A stretch of 51,367 bases of DNA, taken from positions 1 to 51,367 of the forward strand of contig DASRJH010000123.1 in NCBI GenBank assembly GCA_035649575.1, written 5' to 3'. Shown in pieces: positions 29,161 to 37,509 of the stretch. Made by a program: the position numbers and the translations under genes. Position 1 is the first letter of the stretch, and the number at the start of each line of letters is the position of its first letter. A model generated the notes under the pieces. That model was not told the origin of the DNA and did not search any database. It saw only the letters and a list, made by a program, of their open reading frames with translations. Source of the DNA: DASVAL01 sp035649575 (lineage in GTDB: Bacteria; Planctomycetota; UBA1135; UBA2386).

Positions 29161-29610
29161 TCAGCGGTTCCAGTCGGTCGGCAGCCGCAGTTCGGTCATC
29201 TCGGCAATCGCCGTCGGCGTGAGGTCCTCGAAGAAGCGCAACAGCACCGTGCCGTGGTAGGGCTCGGGCAAGGCGAGCAGGGCCGCGGTCACGCGTTGCA
29301 CCGCGTCGTGGTGTTCGGCGATGCGCGCCGCCGGTTCCGGTCCCCGCGGCGAGTCGGCCCCGTGTTCGCGCCGCCTTCGCCGCGCTTCGCCGCGGCGGTG
29401 GTTGCTGGCCAGCCGGCGCAGCACCTGTGCGAGCCAGCCGCGCAGGCTCTCGACGCGCAGCGGCGGCGACTGCAGCGCCGCGAGCGCCGTATCCTGCACG
29501 AGGTCGTCGGCGCTCGCGTCCCCGACGAGGATCCGCGCCAACGCACGCAGGGCGTGCGCGTGTGCCGTCAGTTCGGCTTCGAGTTTCGGGCGCATCGGAT
29601 CCCTGGCCAT
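29161..29610 (-). CDS. ECF-type RNA polymerase sigma factor, truncated in region 4
   Basis: 149 residues from ATG 29610 (ATG 29595 possible). Region 2 is intact (SADDLVQDTALAAL, SLRGWLAQVLRRLASNHRRGEARRR). Region 4 begins normally (LPEPYHGTVLLRFFEDLTPTAIAEMTELRLPT) but stops after DWNR, exactly where the DNA-recognition helix should follow. In another frame immediately downstream, residues RLRARLRGMRRG resemble the missing helix, which suggests a single-base frameshift near 29160-29170, natural or from sequencing. It lies 85 bases upstream of dacB on the same strand. A shortened sigma factor without -35 recognition would probably be inactive. Confidence 0.7.
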   Translation of the reverse strand: MARDPMRPKLEAELTAHAHALRALARILVGDASADDLVQDTALAALQSPPLRVESLRGWLAQVLRRLASNHRRGEARRRRREHGADSPRGPEPAARIAEHHDAVQRVTAALLALPEPYHGTVLLRFFEDLTPTAIAEMTELRLPTDWNR

Positions 29611-29790
29611 TGTGCGGGCAACACACCACGGGCGGGAGCCGGGATGCATGTGGTCGCACATTTCGCGCCGGACGCGCGACCCATCGCACCTGACGGCCAC
29701 CATGTCGCCGTGCCGCTCCCCGAATCGCTCGTCGTCGCCCGAGACGCTCGGACGTCGCGAGTCCCGCTTCGAACAGCTACCTTTTGCGCC

Positions 29791-31182
29791 ATGTCCCCCA
29801 CCGCGCTGCTCGCCGCCGTTTCGCTGTTCGCCTCCCCGCAGGAGCCTCCCGTTCGCGCGCTCGTCGTCTCGGGCGCCAACAACCACGAGTGGCAATGGAC
29901 GTCGCCCGAGATCGCGTCGGCACTGACCGAGTCGGGCCGCTTCGTCGTGACGATCACGAACAAACCGGCGACGGACCTCGTCGACTGCAAGCGCCTCGCC
30001 GCGGCCGGCGAACTGCACGTGATCGTGCTCGACTACAACGGGCCGCGCTGGGGCGAAGCCGCCGAGCGCGGTTTCCTCGACGCCGTGAACAGCGGCGTCG
30101 GCGTCACGGTTCTGCACGCGGCCAACAACGCGTTCAAGGGTTGGACTGAATATGAGCGGATGGTCGGACTGTTGTGGCGCGACGGCACCGGGCACGGCGC
30201 GTACCACCCGTTCGACGTGAACGTCGTCGACCGCCACCATCCCGTGACCGCCGGCATGCCGGACCTGCGCCTGCATCCCGACGAGCTCTACCACCAGCTC
30301 GTGCTCGGCGAGGGCGCCGAGTTCCGCGTGCTGCTGTCGGCGTTCAGCGATCCGAAGACCGGCGGCACCGGCCGGTACGAACCGATGGCGACGGTAGCCA
30401 CGTTCGGCAAGGGGCGCATCTTCCACACGCCGCTCGGCCACGTGTGGAACGGCGTTCCCGCTTCGCGCGCCACCTGGCTCGACCCGCAGCTGCGCCGCCT
30501 CGTGGCGCGCGGCACCGAATGGGCCGCGTCCGGCGCCGTCACGCTCGACCCGCGGCCGCTGAACTGGCTCAGCGACGACGAACGCGCCGAGGGGTTCCAG
30601 CTGTTGTTCAATGGCCGCGAACCTGTCGCCTGGCGCGGTTACCGCAGTCAGCAGATGCCCCAGAAGGGTTGGACCGTGCGCGAGGGCGCGATCGTGTGCG
30701 AGAAGCGCGGCGGCGGCGGCGACCTCGTCAGCAACGACGAGTATGGCGACTTCGACTTCCGCTTCTCGTTCCGCGTCGCCGCGGGCGCGAACTCCGGCGT
30801 GATGTGGCACGTGCTCGAGGATGCCGAGCAGACCTACATGACGGGGCCCGAGTATCAGGTGCTCGACGACGAGGGTGCCAAGCACGATCCCAAACACGGC
30901 GTCGGCGCGCTCTACGATCTCAAAGCACCCACCGGTGTGACCGCGCGCAAGGCCGGCGCCTGGAACGACGGCCGCATCGTCGTGAAGGACGGCCGCGTGA
31001 CCTTCTGGCTCAACGGCGCACAGGTCGTCGACGTGCCGTGCCGCGGGCCCGAGTGGGACGCGATGGTCGCGGCGAGCAAGTTTCGCGACTGGCCGTTCGG
31101 CAAGGCCGCTCGCGGGCGTCTCGCGCTGCAGGACCACGGCGACGAAGTCGCCTACCGCAACCTGCGCGTGCGGGCCTTCTGA
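29791..31182 (+). CDS. ThuA domain fused to DUF1080 (3-keto-disaccharide hydrolase-like) protein
   Basis: 463 residues from ATG 29791, with a short signal-like N-terminus (MSPTALLAAVSLFASPQ). Residues about 20-235 form a ThuA/trehalose-utilisation-type class I glutamine-amidotransferase-like domain (VRALVVSGANNHEWQWTSP, VTVLHAANNAF, GKGRIFHTPLGHVW). Residues about 260-463 form a DUF1080 concanavalin-like jelly roll (EGFQLLFNGREPVAWRGY, DFRFSFRVAAGANSGVMWHV, GPEYQVLDDEG). DUF1080 enzymes hydrolyse 3-keto-disaccharides and both domains are expanded in planctomycetes. The fusion points to extracytoplasmic sugar degradation. The 180-base upstream divergent region has no clear promoter. Confidence 0.9.
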   Translation: MSPTALLAAVSLFASPQEPPVRALVVSGANNHEWQWTSPEIASALTESGRFVVTITNKPATDLVDCKRLAAAGELHVIVLDYNGPRWGEAAERGFLDAVNSGVGVTVLHAANNAFKGWTEYERMVGLLWRDGTGHGAYHPFDVNVVDRHHPVTAGMPDLRLHPDELYHQLVLGEGAEFRVLLSAFSDPKTGGTGRYEPMATVATFGKGRIFHTPLGHVWNGVPASRATWLDPQLRRLVARGTEWAASGAVTLDPRPLNWLSDDERAEGFQLLFNGREPVAWRGYRSQQMPQKGWTVREGAIVCEKRGGGGDLVSNDEYGDFDFRFSFRVAAGANSGVMWHVLEDAEQTYMTGPEYQVLDDEGAKHDPKHGVGALYDLKAPTGVTARKAGAWNDGRIVVKDGRVTFWLNGAQVVDVPCRGPEWDAMVAASKFRDWPFGKAARGRLALQDHGDEVAYRNLRVRAF

Positions 31183-31213
31183 GTTCACGTTCGCGCACAG
31201 CGGGAACTGAGAT

Positions 31214-31246
31214 AGTGTGCGTGGGCCTCAGTGGCCGGCGCGCACA
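31214..31246. repeat. Long imperfect hairpin downstream of the ThuA/DUF1080 gene
   Basis: GTGTGCG (31214-31220) pairs exactly with CGCACAC (31240-31246), and inner GGCC copies pair around a TCAGT loop. It lies 31 bases after the stop at 31182. It has no T-run, so it is not a classical intrinsic terminator. It may be a terminator-like structure or a REP-type palindrome linked to the neighbouring transposase gene. Confidence 0.4.
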
Positions 31247-31288
31247 CCGCGGGTGAGCTGGAATCCTGCCCGAACGCGCAGAAAAGAC

Positions 31289-31314
31289 GCCTCCCCGATC
31301 CACCAGGGAGAGGC
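31289..31314. repeat. Second imperfect hairpin upstream of the REP-associated transposase
   Basis: GCCTCCCC (31289-31296) and GGGAGAGGC (31306-31314) form a stem with one bulge around GATCCACCA. On the minus strand the stem is followed by GTCTTTT, giving it the look of an intrinsic terminator in that direction, although no minus-strand gene ends here. Lying just before a Y1-type transposase gene, it is a candidate REP palindrome. Confidence 0.4.
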
Positions 31315-31345
31315 ATCCGCACATTAGTGCGCAATCAAGTTCACC

Positions 31346-32062
31346 ATGGCGAACAGAGGACGATCCAGGACGAGATCCCGCAAGCCGCGCCAGCTCGAAC
31401 TGCCGCTGCGCCAGCACGGTGGTCGCCGCGCCGGCGCAGGTCGCAAGACGAAGGGCGACCGCGCCATGGTCAGCCATCGCCCACGAGATCCGATGTCGGA
31501 TCGGGAACCGGCTCACGTGACGCTGAAGCTACGCTCTGGTCTGCCGCGGCTGCGGCAACGCGCCGAGTACGCGGCGCTGCGCGCGGCGTTCGCACGCGGC
31601 AAACAGCGCTTCGGGTGCCGGCTCGTGCACTACGCCGTCCTGAACGACCACCTGCACCTCGTCGTCGAGGGAACGGATCGAGCGGCTCTGCGGCGCGCGG
31701 TGCAGGGCCTCTCGATCCGGCTTGCGCGCGCGCTCAATCGGCTCTGGCGCCGCAAGGGCAAGGTATTCGCCGACCGCTACCACGACCGCGTCCTGAAGAC
31801 GCCGCGCGAGGTCAGGAACGTTCTCGTCTACGTGTTCGGCAACGCGCGCCACCATGCGGCCATGGGCCGCATGGTGGCTGTGCCCGCCGCCATTGACACG
31901 TTCACCTCCGCGCCCTGGTTCGACGGGTTTCGCGAACGCGTCACGGTTCGCGGTCTCGAGACGATCGAGCGTCCGACAACGGACGCTCGATCGTGGCTCT
32001 TGCGCACCGGCTGGCGCCGCCACGGACTGCTCGGCGTGCACGAGTCATCGGCGACGGCGTGA
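31346..32062 (+). CDS. REP-associated tyrosine (Y1, IS200/TnpA-like) transposase
   Basis: 238 residues from ATG 31346. The basic N-terminus ends in HGGRRAGAGRK, a motif typical of this planctomycete/proteobacterial RAYT subgroup. The HUH-nuclease core is visible: H102-L-H104 in VLNDHLHLVVE, FADRYHDRVLKTPREVRNVLVYVFGNARHH with candidate catalytic tyrosines at residue 145 and near 167. Such proteins are single-copy, domesticated relatives of IS200 transposases that process palindromic REP sequences and do not mobilise themselves. Two hairpins lie in the 163 bases upstream. The gene ends six bases before the convergent beta-barrel gene. Confidence 0.85.
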   Translation: MANRGRSRTRSRKPRQLELPLRQHGGRRAGAGRKTKGDRAMVSHRPRDPMSDREPAHVTLKLRSGLPRLRQRAEYAALRAAFARGKQRFGCRLVHYAVLNDHLHLVVEGTDRAALRRAVQGLSIRLARALNRLWRRKGKVFADRYHDRVLKTPREVRNVLVYVFGNARHHAAMGRMVAVPAAIDTFTSAPWFDGFRERVTVRGLETIERPTTDARSWLLRTGWRRHGLLGVHESSATA

Positions 32063-32067
32063 CCGAC

Positions 32068-32730
32068 TCAGAAACTCACGCCGAGTGCGAGCACGAAGGT
32101 CGGCTTCGCGTCGTCGGGATCGAACAGATAGCCAGTGACATCCCACTTCTCTCCCGCGATGCCCACGAGCAGCCCGCGCTGGATGTCGTGCTCGTTCTCG
32201 TAGAGACGCGTGCGCTGGGTCACGAGGCCGAACCGGAAGGTCTCGGCTGGTGCGAAGGTCAGCTCCGACCAGTTGTAGAAGAAGCTCTCCGAGTGATCGT
32301 CGGCGTCGAACACATACTCGCCCTCGCTGTAGAACTCGAACTGCCGCCAGCCGAGCGTGGCCTTGTAACCCGGCGCGATGCCATTCGTGTCGGAGCCGAA
32401 CACGACGCCGACCATCGGCGTCATCTCGAGCCTGAGCTCCTCGCCGACGCTGAAGTTCCCGCCGAGCCAGGCGGAGAAGGTATCGAGGCTCTCGTAGTTG
32501 TAGCGCAGCTCGAAGTGCTGCCAGCCGCGGTCGGCGGCGAACGTCGGCGACACGACGTCGTGGTCGTCGGGCACGAAGTAGGTGTAGACCGAGGCCCGGA
32601 ACGACCACGCCGGCTCGTCCGCCGCTTCGGACTGTGGTGCGAAAGGCGCGGGCACGGCCGGCTGCTCCTGACCGAACGCCGGTGCGACCAGGACGAGGAC
32701 GGCAGACAGGACGCTGCTCGGGTGATTCAC
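32068..32730 (-). CDS. Putative outer-membrane beta-barrel protein
   Basis: 220 residues with a signal peptide (about 1-20, ending AFGQ) and a short Pro/Ala linker. The rest is a series of alternating amphipathic strands rich in aromatic residues (WSFRASVYTYFVPDD, GWQHFELRYNYESLDTFSAWLGGNF, WRQFEFYSEGEYVFD, TFRFGLVTQRTRLYE). The last residue is Phe, the classic C-terminal signal for BAM-dependent insertion. No family recognised. It starts three bases downstream of the VIT-like gene and is probably co-transcribed with it. Confidence 0.65.
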   Translation of the reverse strand: MNHPSSVLSAVLVLVAPAFGQEQPAVPAPFAPQSEAADEPAWSFRASVYTYFVPDDHDVVSPTFAADRGWQHFELRYNYESLDTFSAWLGGNFSVGEELRLEMTPMVGVVFGSDTNGIAPGYKATLGWRQFEFYSEGEYVFDADDHSESFFYNWSELTFAPAETFRFGLVTQRTRLYENEHDIQRGLLVGIAGEKWDVTGYLFDPDDAKPTFVLALGVSF

Positions 32731-32733
32731 GAC

Positions 32734-33390
32734 TCATCCTCCGAGGGCAATCGTCATGCCCACGAGCGCCACACCGAGCGCCACCATCGAGACTCCGATC
32801 GTCCATGGACGGCGACCGATCGCGCGCCCGTAGATGCAGCCGAGGAAGAACAACATCACGATCGCGATGAGGTTCGAGACTCGCAGGGCCGAACCGGCGT
32901 TCGTCATGAAGAGGAACGGCAACGCGACGGGAAACGTCGTCGCGAACACGATCAGGAACACGCCGATCGCCCCGATCCAGTCCTCGCGTTGCCAGCTCGC
33001 GCGTGCGGGCGGCTCGTGCAGTTCCTGCGCCCGCTTCTGGATCGCGGCGAGCTCGGACGGATTCAGCCGGGCTGCGAGCTCCGGCACGACCAACGCGATG
33101 GCCTGCTGGGTCTGCTGTGGATCGGCGGCGCCGCGCAGCGCGCGCAGAACCGCGAGGTCGCGGCCGCGCGCGGCGAGACTGCCCATGATGTAGAGCAGGC
33201 CATCGATGATGCCCCAGGCGATGTTGCAGCCGAGCGCGCCGATCAGCATCGAGCGTACGTCGTCGCGGCCAGCGTCGGCAACGCTCAGCGAGCCCGTGAA
33301 GGTCAACACCATGATCAGACCGAACACGCCCTCCGAGACACGCTCGGTGGGATCCAGTACACGCTGCGAGGGCTTTCTGGGCTCAGTCAT
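32734..33390 (-). CDS. VIT1/CCC1-like integral membrane protein
   Basis: 218 residues from ATG 33390. The architecture matches VIT/CCC1-type Fe2+/Mn2+ transporters: RVSEGVFGLIMVLTFTGSL in TM1, GCNIAWGIIDGLLYIMGSLA in TM2, a soluble helical insert (about 80-130, rich in Glu/Gln), then three further hydrophobic segments (IGAIGVFLIVFATTFPVALPFLF, VSNLIAIVMLFFLGCIYGR, IGVSMVALGVALVGMTIAL). The metal-binding acidic residues of true VIT1 cannot be confirmed by eye. The downstream beta-barrel gene is only three bases away. The 172-base divergent region before ppk2 shows no feature apart from the ppk2 ribosome binding site. Confidence 0.7.
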   Translation of the reverse strand: MTEPRKPSQRVLDPTERVSEGVFGLIMVLTFTGSLSVADAGRDDVRSMLIGALGCNIAWGIIDGLLYIMGSLAARGRDLAVLRALRGAADPQQTQQAIALVVPELAARLNPSELAAIQKRAQELHEPPARASWQREDWIGAIGVFLIVFATTFPVALPFLFMTNAGSALRVSNLIAIVMLFFLGCIYGRAIGRRPWTIGVSMVALGVALVGMTIALGG

Positions 33391-33562
33391 GGCAAGCGGC
33401 TTCTCCGCGCCGCGGAATACGAGGCGCGAGTATCGGCGCAGTCACCGCCCGCGCAACGTTCGGCAGCCTATTCAGCCGCCGCAGCGAACACGGCCCCGGC
33501 GCGCGTGACCACGCTGCGCGCGCACGCTAGAGTGCCCCGCCCAAAAGGCGAGCAGGACTGAC

Positions 33563-34384
33563 ATGGCCAAGAAGAACAAAGAGAAGGACGAGAAGAACGG
33601 CAGCAAGAAACAGAACCGGAAGGAATACGAGAAGGAACTGCGCAAGCTGCAGGGCGAGTTGTGCAACCTGCAGGCCTGGGTCAAGCACAAGGGCCTGCGC
33701 GTGATCATCGTGTTCGAGGGACGCGATGCCGCGGGCAAGGGCGGCACGATCAAGGCGATCACCGAGCGCGTGAGCCCGCGCGTGTTCCGGCTCGTGGCAC
33801 TGCCCGCGCCTTCCGACCGCGAGAAGTCGCAGATGTACATGCAGCGCTACATCCCGCACTTCCCGGCCGCCGGTGAAATCGTGATCTTCGATCGCTCCTG
33901 GTACAACCGCGCGGGCGTCGAGTACGTGATGGGATTCTGCACCAAGGAGCAGCACCGCAACTTCCTCGAGCGGTGTCCCGAGTTCGAGCACTACGTGACG
34001 CAAGGCGGCATCATCCTGCTCAAGATCTGGCTCGAGGTCAGCGACGAGGCGCAGAAGGAGCGGTTCGAAGCGCGCATGGACGATCCGCTGCGACAGTGGA
34101 AGCTGAGCCCGATGGACCTGCCGTCGCGCAGCAAGTGGTTCGAGTACTCGCACGCGCGCGACATGATGCTCGACGCCACCGACACCAAGCACGCGCCGTG
34201 GTACGTGCTGCGCTCGGACGACAAGAAGCGCGCGCGGCTCAACTGCATCCGGCACATCCTCGACCAGATCCCCTACAAGAGCGTGCCGCAGGAGAAGGTG
34301 AAGCTGCCCGAGCGATCGAGGAAGCACGAATACGACGACCAGAAGACGCTCGAGAAGCGCAAGTTCATCCGCGAGGTGTACTGA
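33563..34384 (+). CDS. ppk2: Polyphosphate kinase 2
   Basis: 273 residues from ATG 33563, with AGGA at 33553-33556. After a Lys-rich N-terminus, the PPK2 core is complete: Walker A G53-RDAAGKG-60, the lid region YIPHFPAAGEIVIFD, Walker B-type D110-RSWYNRAGVE, and the KIWLEVSDEAQKERFEAR and DLPSRSKWFEYSHARD segments. PPK2 enzymes phosphorylate nucleotides from polyphosphate (or the reverse), usually ADP or GDP for single-domain enzymes of this length; the preferred nucleotide is not predicted. Its 3' end overlaps that of the convergent SulP gene by 20 bases. Confidence 0.95.
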   Translation: MAKKNKEKDEKNGSKKQNRKEYEKELRKLQGELCNLQAWVKHKGLRVIIVFEGRDAAGKGGTIKAITERVSPRVFRLVALPAPSDREKSQMYMQRYIPHFPAAGEIVIFDRSWYNRAGVEYVMGFCTKEQHRNFLERCPEFEHYVTQGGIILLKIWLEVSDEAQKERFEARMDDPLRQWKLSPMDLPSRSKWFEYSHARDMMLDATDTKHAPWYVLRSDDKKRARLNCIRHILDQIPYKSVPQEKVKLPERSRKHEYDDQKTLEKRKFIREVY

Positions 34385-36146
34385 CGCCGGGGGTGGCCAT
34401 CTGGCCGGCCGTGAACGCAGCGACGATTTCGGACAGCGAGGCGAAGCGGTTGATCGCACCGACGCGGTCCTCGAAGCCCTCGACGCGCAGCATGTCGCGC
34501 ACCTTCGCGCGCGCCTCGACGGCCTGGAACTGGATACCCTTCTGCGCGAGATCGCCGTGCAAGCCAATGAGCATCTCGGCGCCCGCCATGTCGACGTGCG
34601 GCGAGGTCGACAGATCGCAGACGACGAACCGGACCGACGTTGCGGCCTCGCGCACTTTCGCGAGCACGGCTTCCCGCACGCTTTCGCAGTTGAAGTAGAG
34701 CAGGGACGCTTCGGCGCGGAACAGCAAGGCACCCGGCACCGGCTCGTTGTCGGGATGGCGTGCGAGGTCCGAGAACCGCTGCATGCCGGGGATGCGGCCG
34801 AGGAACGCGACGTGCGGGCGCGCCGCGCGCCGCAGCAGCAGCGCGAGCGAGATGATCGCGCCGATCAGCACGCCGCGCAGGATGCCCGAGCACAGCACGC
34901 CGAGCAGCGCGGCCATCGCGACGTAGAACTCGCTGCGATGCGCCCGCCAGAGGCGCTTCAGTGCTTTGAACTTGATCAGGCTCGTGACGGCCATCAGCAC
35001 GATCGCCGCGAGCACGGTTTGCGGCAGGTCGGCCAAGAGACCCGAGAGCCACAACGCCACCACGAGCACGATCACCGAGGCGACGAGTCCCGAGACGGGC
35101 GTGCGCGCGCCACCGCTCTCGTTGACCAGCGACTGCGACATGCCGCCGCTGACCGGCATGCCGCTGCCGAGGCCGGCCGCGAGGTTCGCCATGCCGATGG
35201 CGAGGAACTCGCGGTCCGCATCGAGCCGATGGCCGTGCTTGCGCCCGAACATGCGGCCGATCGCGGCGGTCTCGACCGCCGCGATCATGAAGCAGGCGAA
35301 CGCGAGCGGCAGCAGCTCGTTGAGATCCTGCCAGCCGATCGCGGGCAGTTGCAGCCGCGGCAGGCCTTGCGGCACTTCGCCGAGCATCTTCACGCCGCGC
35401 TGGCCGAGGTCGAGGGTCCGCGCCGCGACGATGCCGCCGACGACGACGACGATCGCCACGGGCTTGCCAGGCAGAAACTTCTTGCCGAGCAGCAGCACGA
35501 CCAACGCCGCGAGCCCGAGCGCGAGCGAAGCACCCTTCGTCTCCCCCACATGCTCGAAGAAGTGGCCCATGCGCGACCAGAAGTCGCCGCCGTGCGCGCC
35601 GCCGAACCCGCAGAGTTTCGGCAACTGCGTGCTGGCCAGCACGAGCGCGATGCCGGCCTTGAAGCCGATCATCACGGTCTCGGAGATGAAGTTGACGACG
35701 CTGCCGGCCCTCACGAGCCAGGCGACCAACGCGAGCCCCGCGACGAGCAGCGTGGTGGCGGCCGCGAGCGCGGAGAAGCGCGTGACGTCGCCGCCGGCCA
35801 GCGCACCGAGCGACGAGCCGAGCAGCAGCGAGAGGCCCGACGTGACGGTGATCGACGTGTGGCGCGAGCTGCAGAACACCCAGAACACGAACCCCGAGAA
35901 CAGGCACGCATAGATGCCCGCTTCGGGCGGCAGGTTGGCCAACGAAGCGTCGCCGATCGCGGCCGGCAGCAGGTAGGCCGCCAGCGTGATGCCGGCGATG
36001 ACGTCGGCGCGCAGCCAGGCGGGGTCGTACTCCGAGAGCCAGGCGAGCAGCCGCCGCTCGGGCGGCACGTCCCGTTTCCCCGAGGTCGGGGCTTGGGACG
36101 TGGTTGGGGATGGCTGCGAAGGTGTGTTCATCGGCGAAGCGACCAT
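34365..36146 (-). CDS. SulP family anion transporter with STAS domain
   Basis: 593 residues from ATG 36146 (ATG 36131 possible). The sulfate-permease signature is present (WLRADVIAGITLAAYLLPAAIGDASLANLPPEAGIYACLF), followed by about 12 hydrophobic segments, including AAVETAAIGRMFGRKHGHRLDADREFLAIGMANLAAGLGSGMPVSGGMSQSLVNESGGARTP split across helices 8-10, each cited in part. A cytoplasmic STAS domain occupies about 460-575 (RFVVCDLSTSPHVDMAGAEML). SulP proteins move sulfate, bicarbonate or other anions. The gene lies 16 bases downstream of the Ca2+/H+ antiporter gene, so both are probably co-expressed. Confidence 0.92.
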   Translation of the reverse strand: MVASPMNTPSQPSPTTSQAPTSGKRDVPPERRLLAWLSEYDPAWLRADVIAGITLAAYLLPAAIGDASLANLPPEAGIYACLFSGFVFWVFCSSRHTSITVTSGLSLLLGSSLGALAGGDVTRFSALAAATTLLVAGLALVAWLVRAGSVVNFISETVMIGFKAGIALVLASTQLPKLCGFGGAHGGDFWSRMGHFFEHVGETKGASLALGLAALVVLLLGKKFLPGKPVAIVVVVGGIVAARTLDLGQRGVKMLGEVPQGLPRLQLPAIGWQDLNELLPLAFACFMIAAVETAAIGRMFGRKHGHRLDADREFLAIGMANLAAGLGSGMPVSGGMSQSLVNESGGARTPVSGLVASVIVLVVALWLSGLLADLPQTVLAAIVLMAVTSLIKFKALKRLWRAHRSEFYVAMAALLGVLCSGILRGVLIGAIISLALLLRRAARPHVAFLGRIPGMQRFSDLARHPDNEPVPGALLFRAEASLLYFNCESVREAVLAKVREAATSVRFVVCDLSTSPHVDMAGAEMLIGLHGDLAQKGIQFQAVEARAKVRDMLRVEGFEDRVGAINRFASLSEIVAAFTAGQMATPGVSTPRG

Positions 36147-36162
36147 TGCGAGCAGGCACCGA

Positions 36163-37251
36163 TCACGGCTTCGCGACCGGCAGGAAGTAGAACAGGATCG
36201 CGATGATCGCGTAGACGGTCACGAGCTGGATGCCCTTGTACCAGTTGGACCGGCCATCGCCCGCCACCATCGCGCCGATCAGCACGCCAACGAACAAGGT
36301 GCCGGTCTCCGCGCGACTGAACGCGAGCTCCATCGGTCGCGGCGCGATGAAGTAGCTGGCCAGCACGAGCATCGGCGCGACGAACAGCGCGATCTGGATG
36401 CTGCTGCCCATCGCGATGCCCACGGTCAGGTCGACCTTGTTCTTCCGCCCCATCGCGATCGCCGAGCCGCTCTCGGCGGCGCCGCCGACGATGGCCAGGA
36501 ACACGATGCCGATGAACACTTCCGACATGCCGAGCGCCTTGCCGGTGCCCTCCGCGGCGCCGACCAGGATCTCGCTCATCCACGCCGCGAGCACCGACGC
36601 CGCAACGAGGCTGCCGACCGCGCGCCCGACGCTCCACGACGAACCGCCGTGGTCGTGTGACCGGTCCCCACCGACGCTCTTGAAGTAGTCCGGGTGCGTC
36701 TTCAGCATGAAGACGAGATACAGCCCGTAGGCGGCGAGCAGCACGAAGGCGGTGCTGAGGTTCAGCGCCTCCTCCTGCGGCATCGCGCCCTCGGCGAAGA
36801 AGCGGCTGAACGCGCTCGGCACCGCGAGGCTCAGCGTCGCGATCAGCATCATCGAGCTGTAGAGCCGCGCCGCGGACGAGTTGTATTCCTGCTCGTGGTG
36901 GCGCAGCCCGCCGAGGAAGAACGCGACGCCCATCGCGAGCAGCAGGTTCGCCAGGATCGCGCCGATCAACGAGGCGCGCACCATGTCGAAGTGACCGCCG
37001 CGCAACGCGACGAGCGCGATGATCAGCTCGGGCGCGTTGCCGAACGTCGCGTTGAGCAGTCCGCCGACCGCATCGCCGGTGCGCGTCGAGAGCTGCTCCG
37101 TCGACGCGACGATCAGCCGCGCGATCGGCACGATCGCGAGCGCCGCCGAGAAGAACAGCACGGGCGCGGGTACGTGGACACGCTCGAGCACGAGCGAGAT
37201 CGGGATGAACACGAACAGCCAATCGAGCGAGGGCTTGAGCAGCTTGTGCAT
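36163..37251 (-). CDS. cax: CAX-type calcium/proton exchanger (CaCA superfamily)
   Basis: 362 residues from ATG 37251. Ten to eleven hydrophobic segments. The first alpha-repeat has the canonical GGLLNATFGNAPELIIALVAL; the second is VGGAAESGSAIAMGRKNKVDLTVGIAMGSSIQIALFV (cited as two adjacent segments), where the usual GNxAEH reads GGAAES, keeping the key Glu but not Asn or His. An acidic/His-rich loop (GGDRSHDHGGSS) separates the halves. It exports Ca2+ in exchange for H+. It is 16 bases upstream of the SulP gene. The divergent 258-base region to the gene at 37510 holds one GC hairpin next to that gene's start. Confidence 0.9.
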   Translation of the reverse strand: MHKLLKPSLDWLFVFIPISLVLERVHVPAPVLFFSAALAIVPIARLIVASTEQLSTRTGDAVGGLLNATFGNAPELIIALVALRGGHFDMVRASLIGAILANLLLAMGVAFFLGGLRHHEQEYNSSAARLYSSMMLIATLSLAVPSAFSRFFAEGAMPQEEALNLSTAFVLLAAYGLYLVFMLKTHPDYFKSVGGDRSHDHGGSSWSVGRAVGSLVAASVLAAWMSEILVGAAEGTGKALGMSEVFIGIVFLAIVGGAAESGSAIAMGRKNKVDLTVGIAMGSSIQIALFVAPMLVLASYFIAPRPMELAFSRAETGTLFVGVLIGAMVAGDGRSNWYKGIQLVTVYAIIAILFYFLPVAKP

Positions 37252-37485
37252 CGAAACGGATGGCCTCGAGGCGCACGGTGTGGGTCGCACGGTGCGAAGG
37301 GGCGCAGCATCGGCACCGAGTCCCAGCGCGTCCATCCTCCGTCGGCCATTCGGGCGCCATCGAGGCGCAAGGACTCGCCCCGTGACAGGGACACCGAAGC
37401 AGGTCGCGAGGACACCGGGGACACGACTTGCTACCGTGCCACGGGTTTCCTCGAACTTCGCGTCGTCCATCCGACATGACCCGCC

Positions 37486-37501
37486 GGCCGCCGAGGCGGC
37501 C
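37486..37501 (+). promoter_or_regulatory. GC-rich perfect hairpin eight bases before the start codon at 37510
   Basis: GGCCGCC (37486-37492) and GGCGGCC (37495-37501) are exact complements with a GA loop. They occupy the place where a Shine-Dalgarno sequence would be expected for the gene at 37510, which has none. It may reduce translation or bind a regulator. Confidence 0.4.
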
Positions 37502-37509
37502 CTCTGCCC

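Noticed and set aside
31289..31314. Intrinsic terminator for the minus strand
   Set aside because: It has a stem and a T-rich tail in that direction, but the nearest minus-strand gene ends at 32068 with a plus-strand gene in between, so there is no obvious transcript for it to end.
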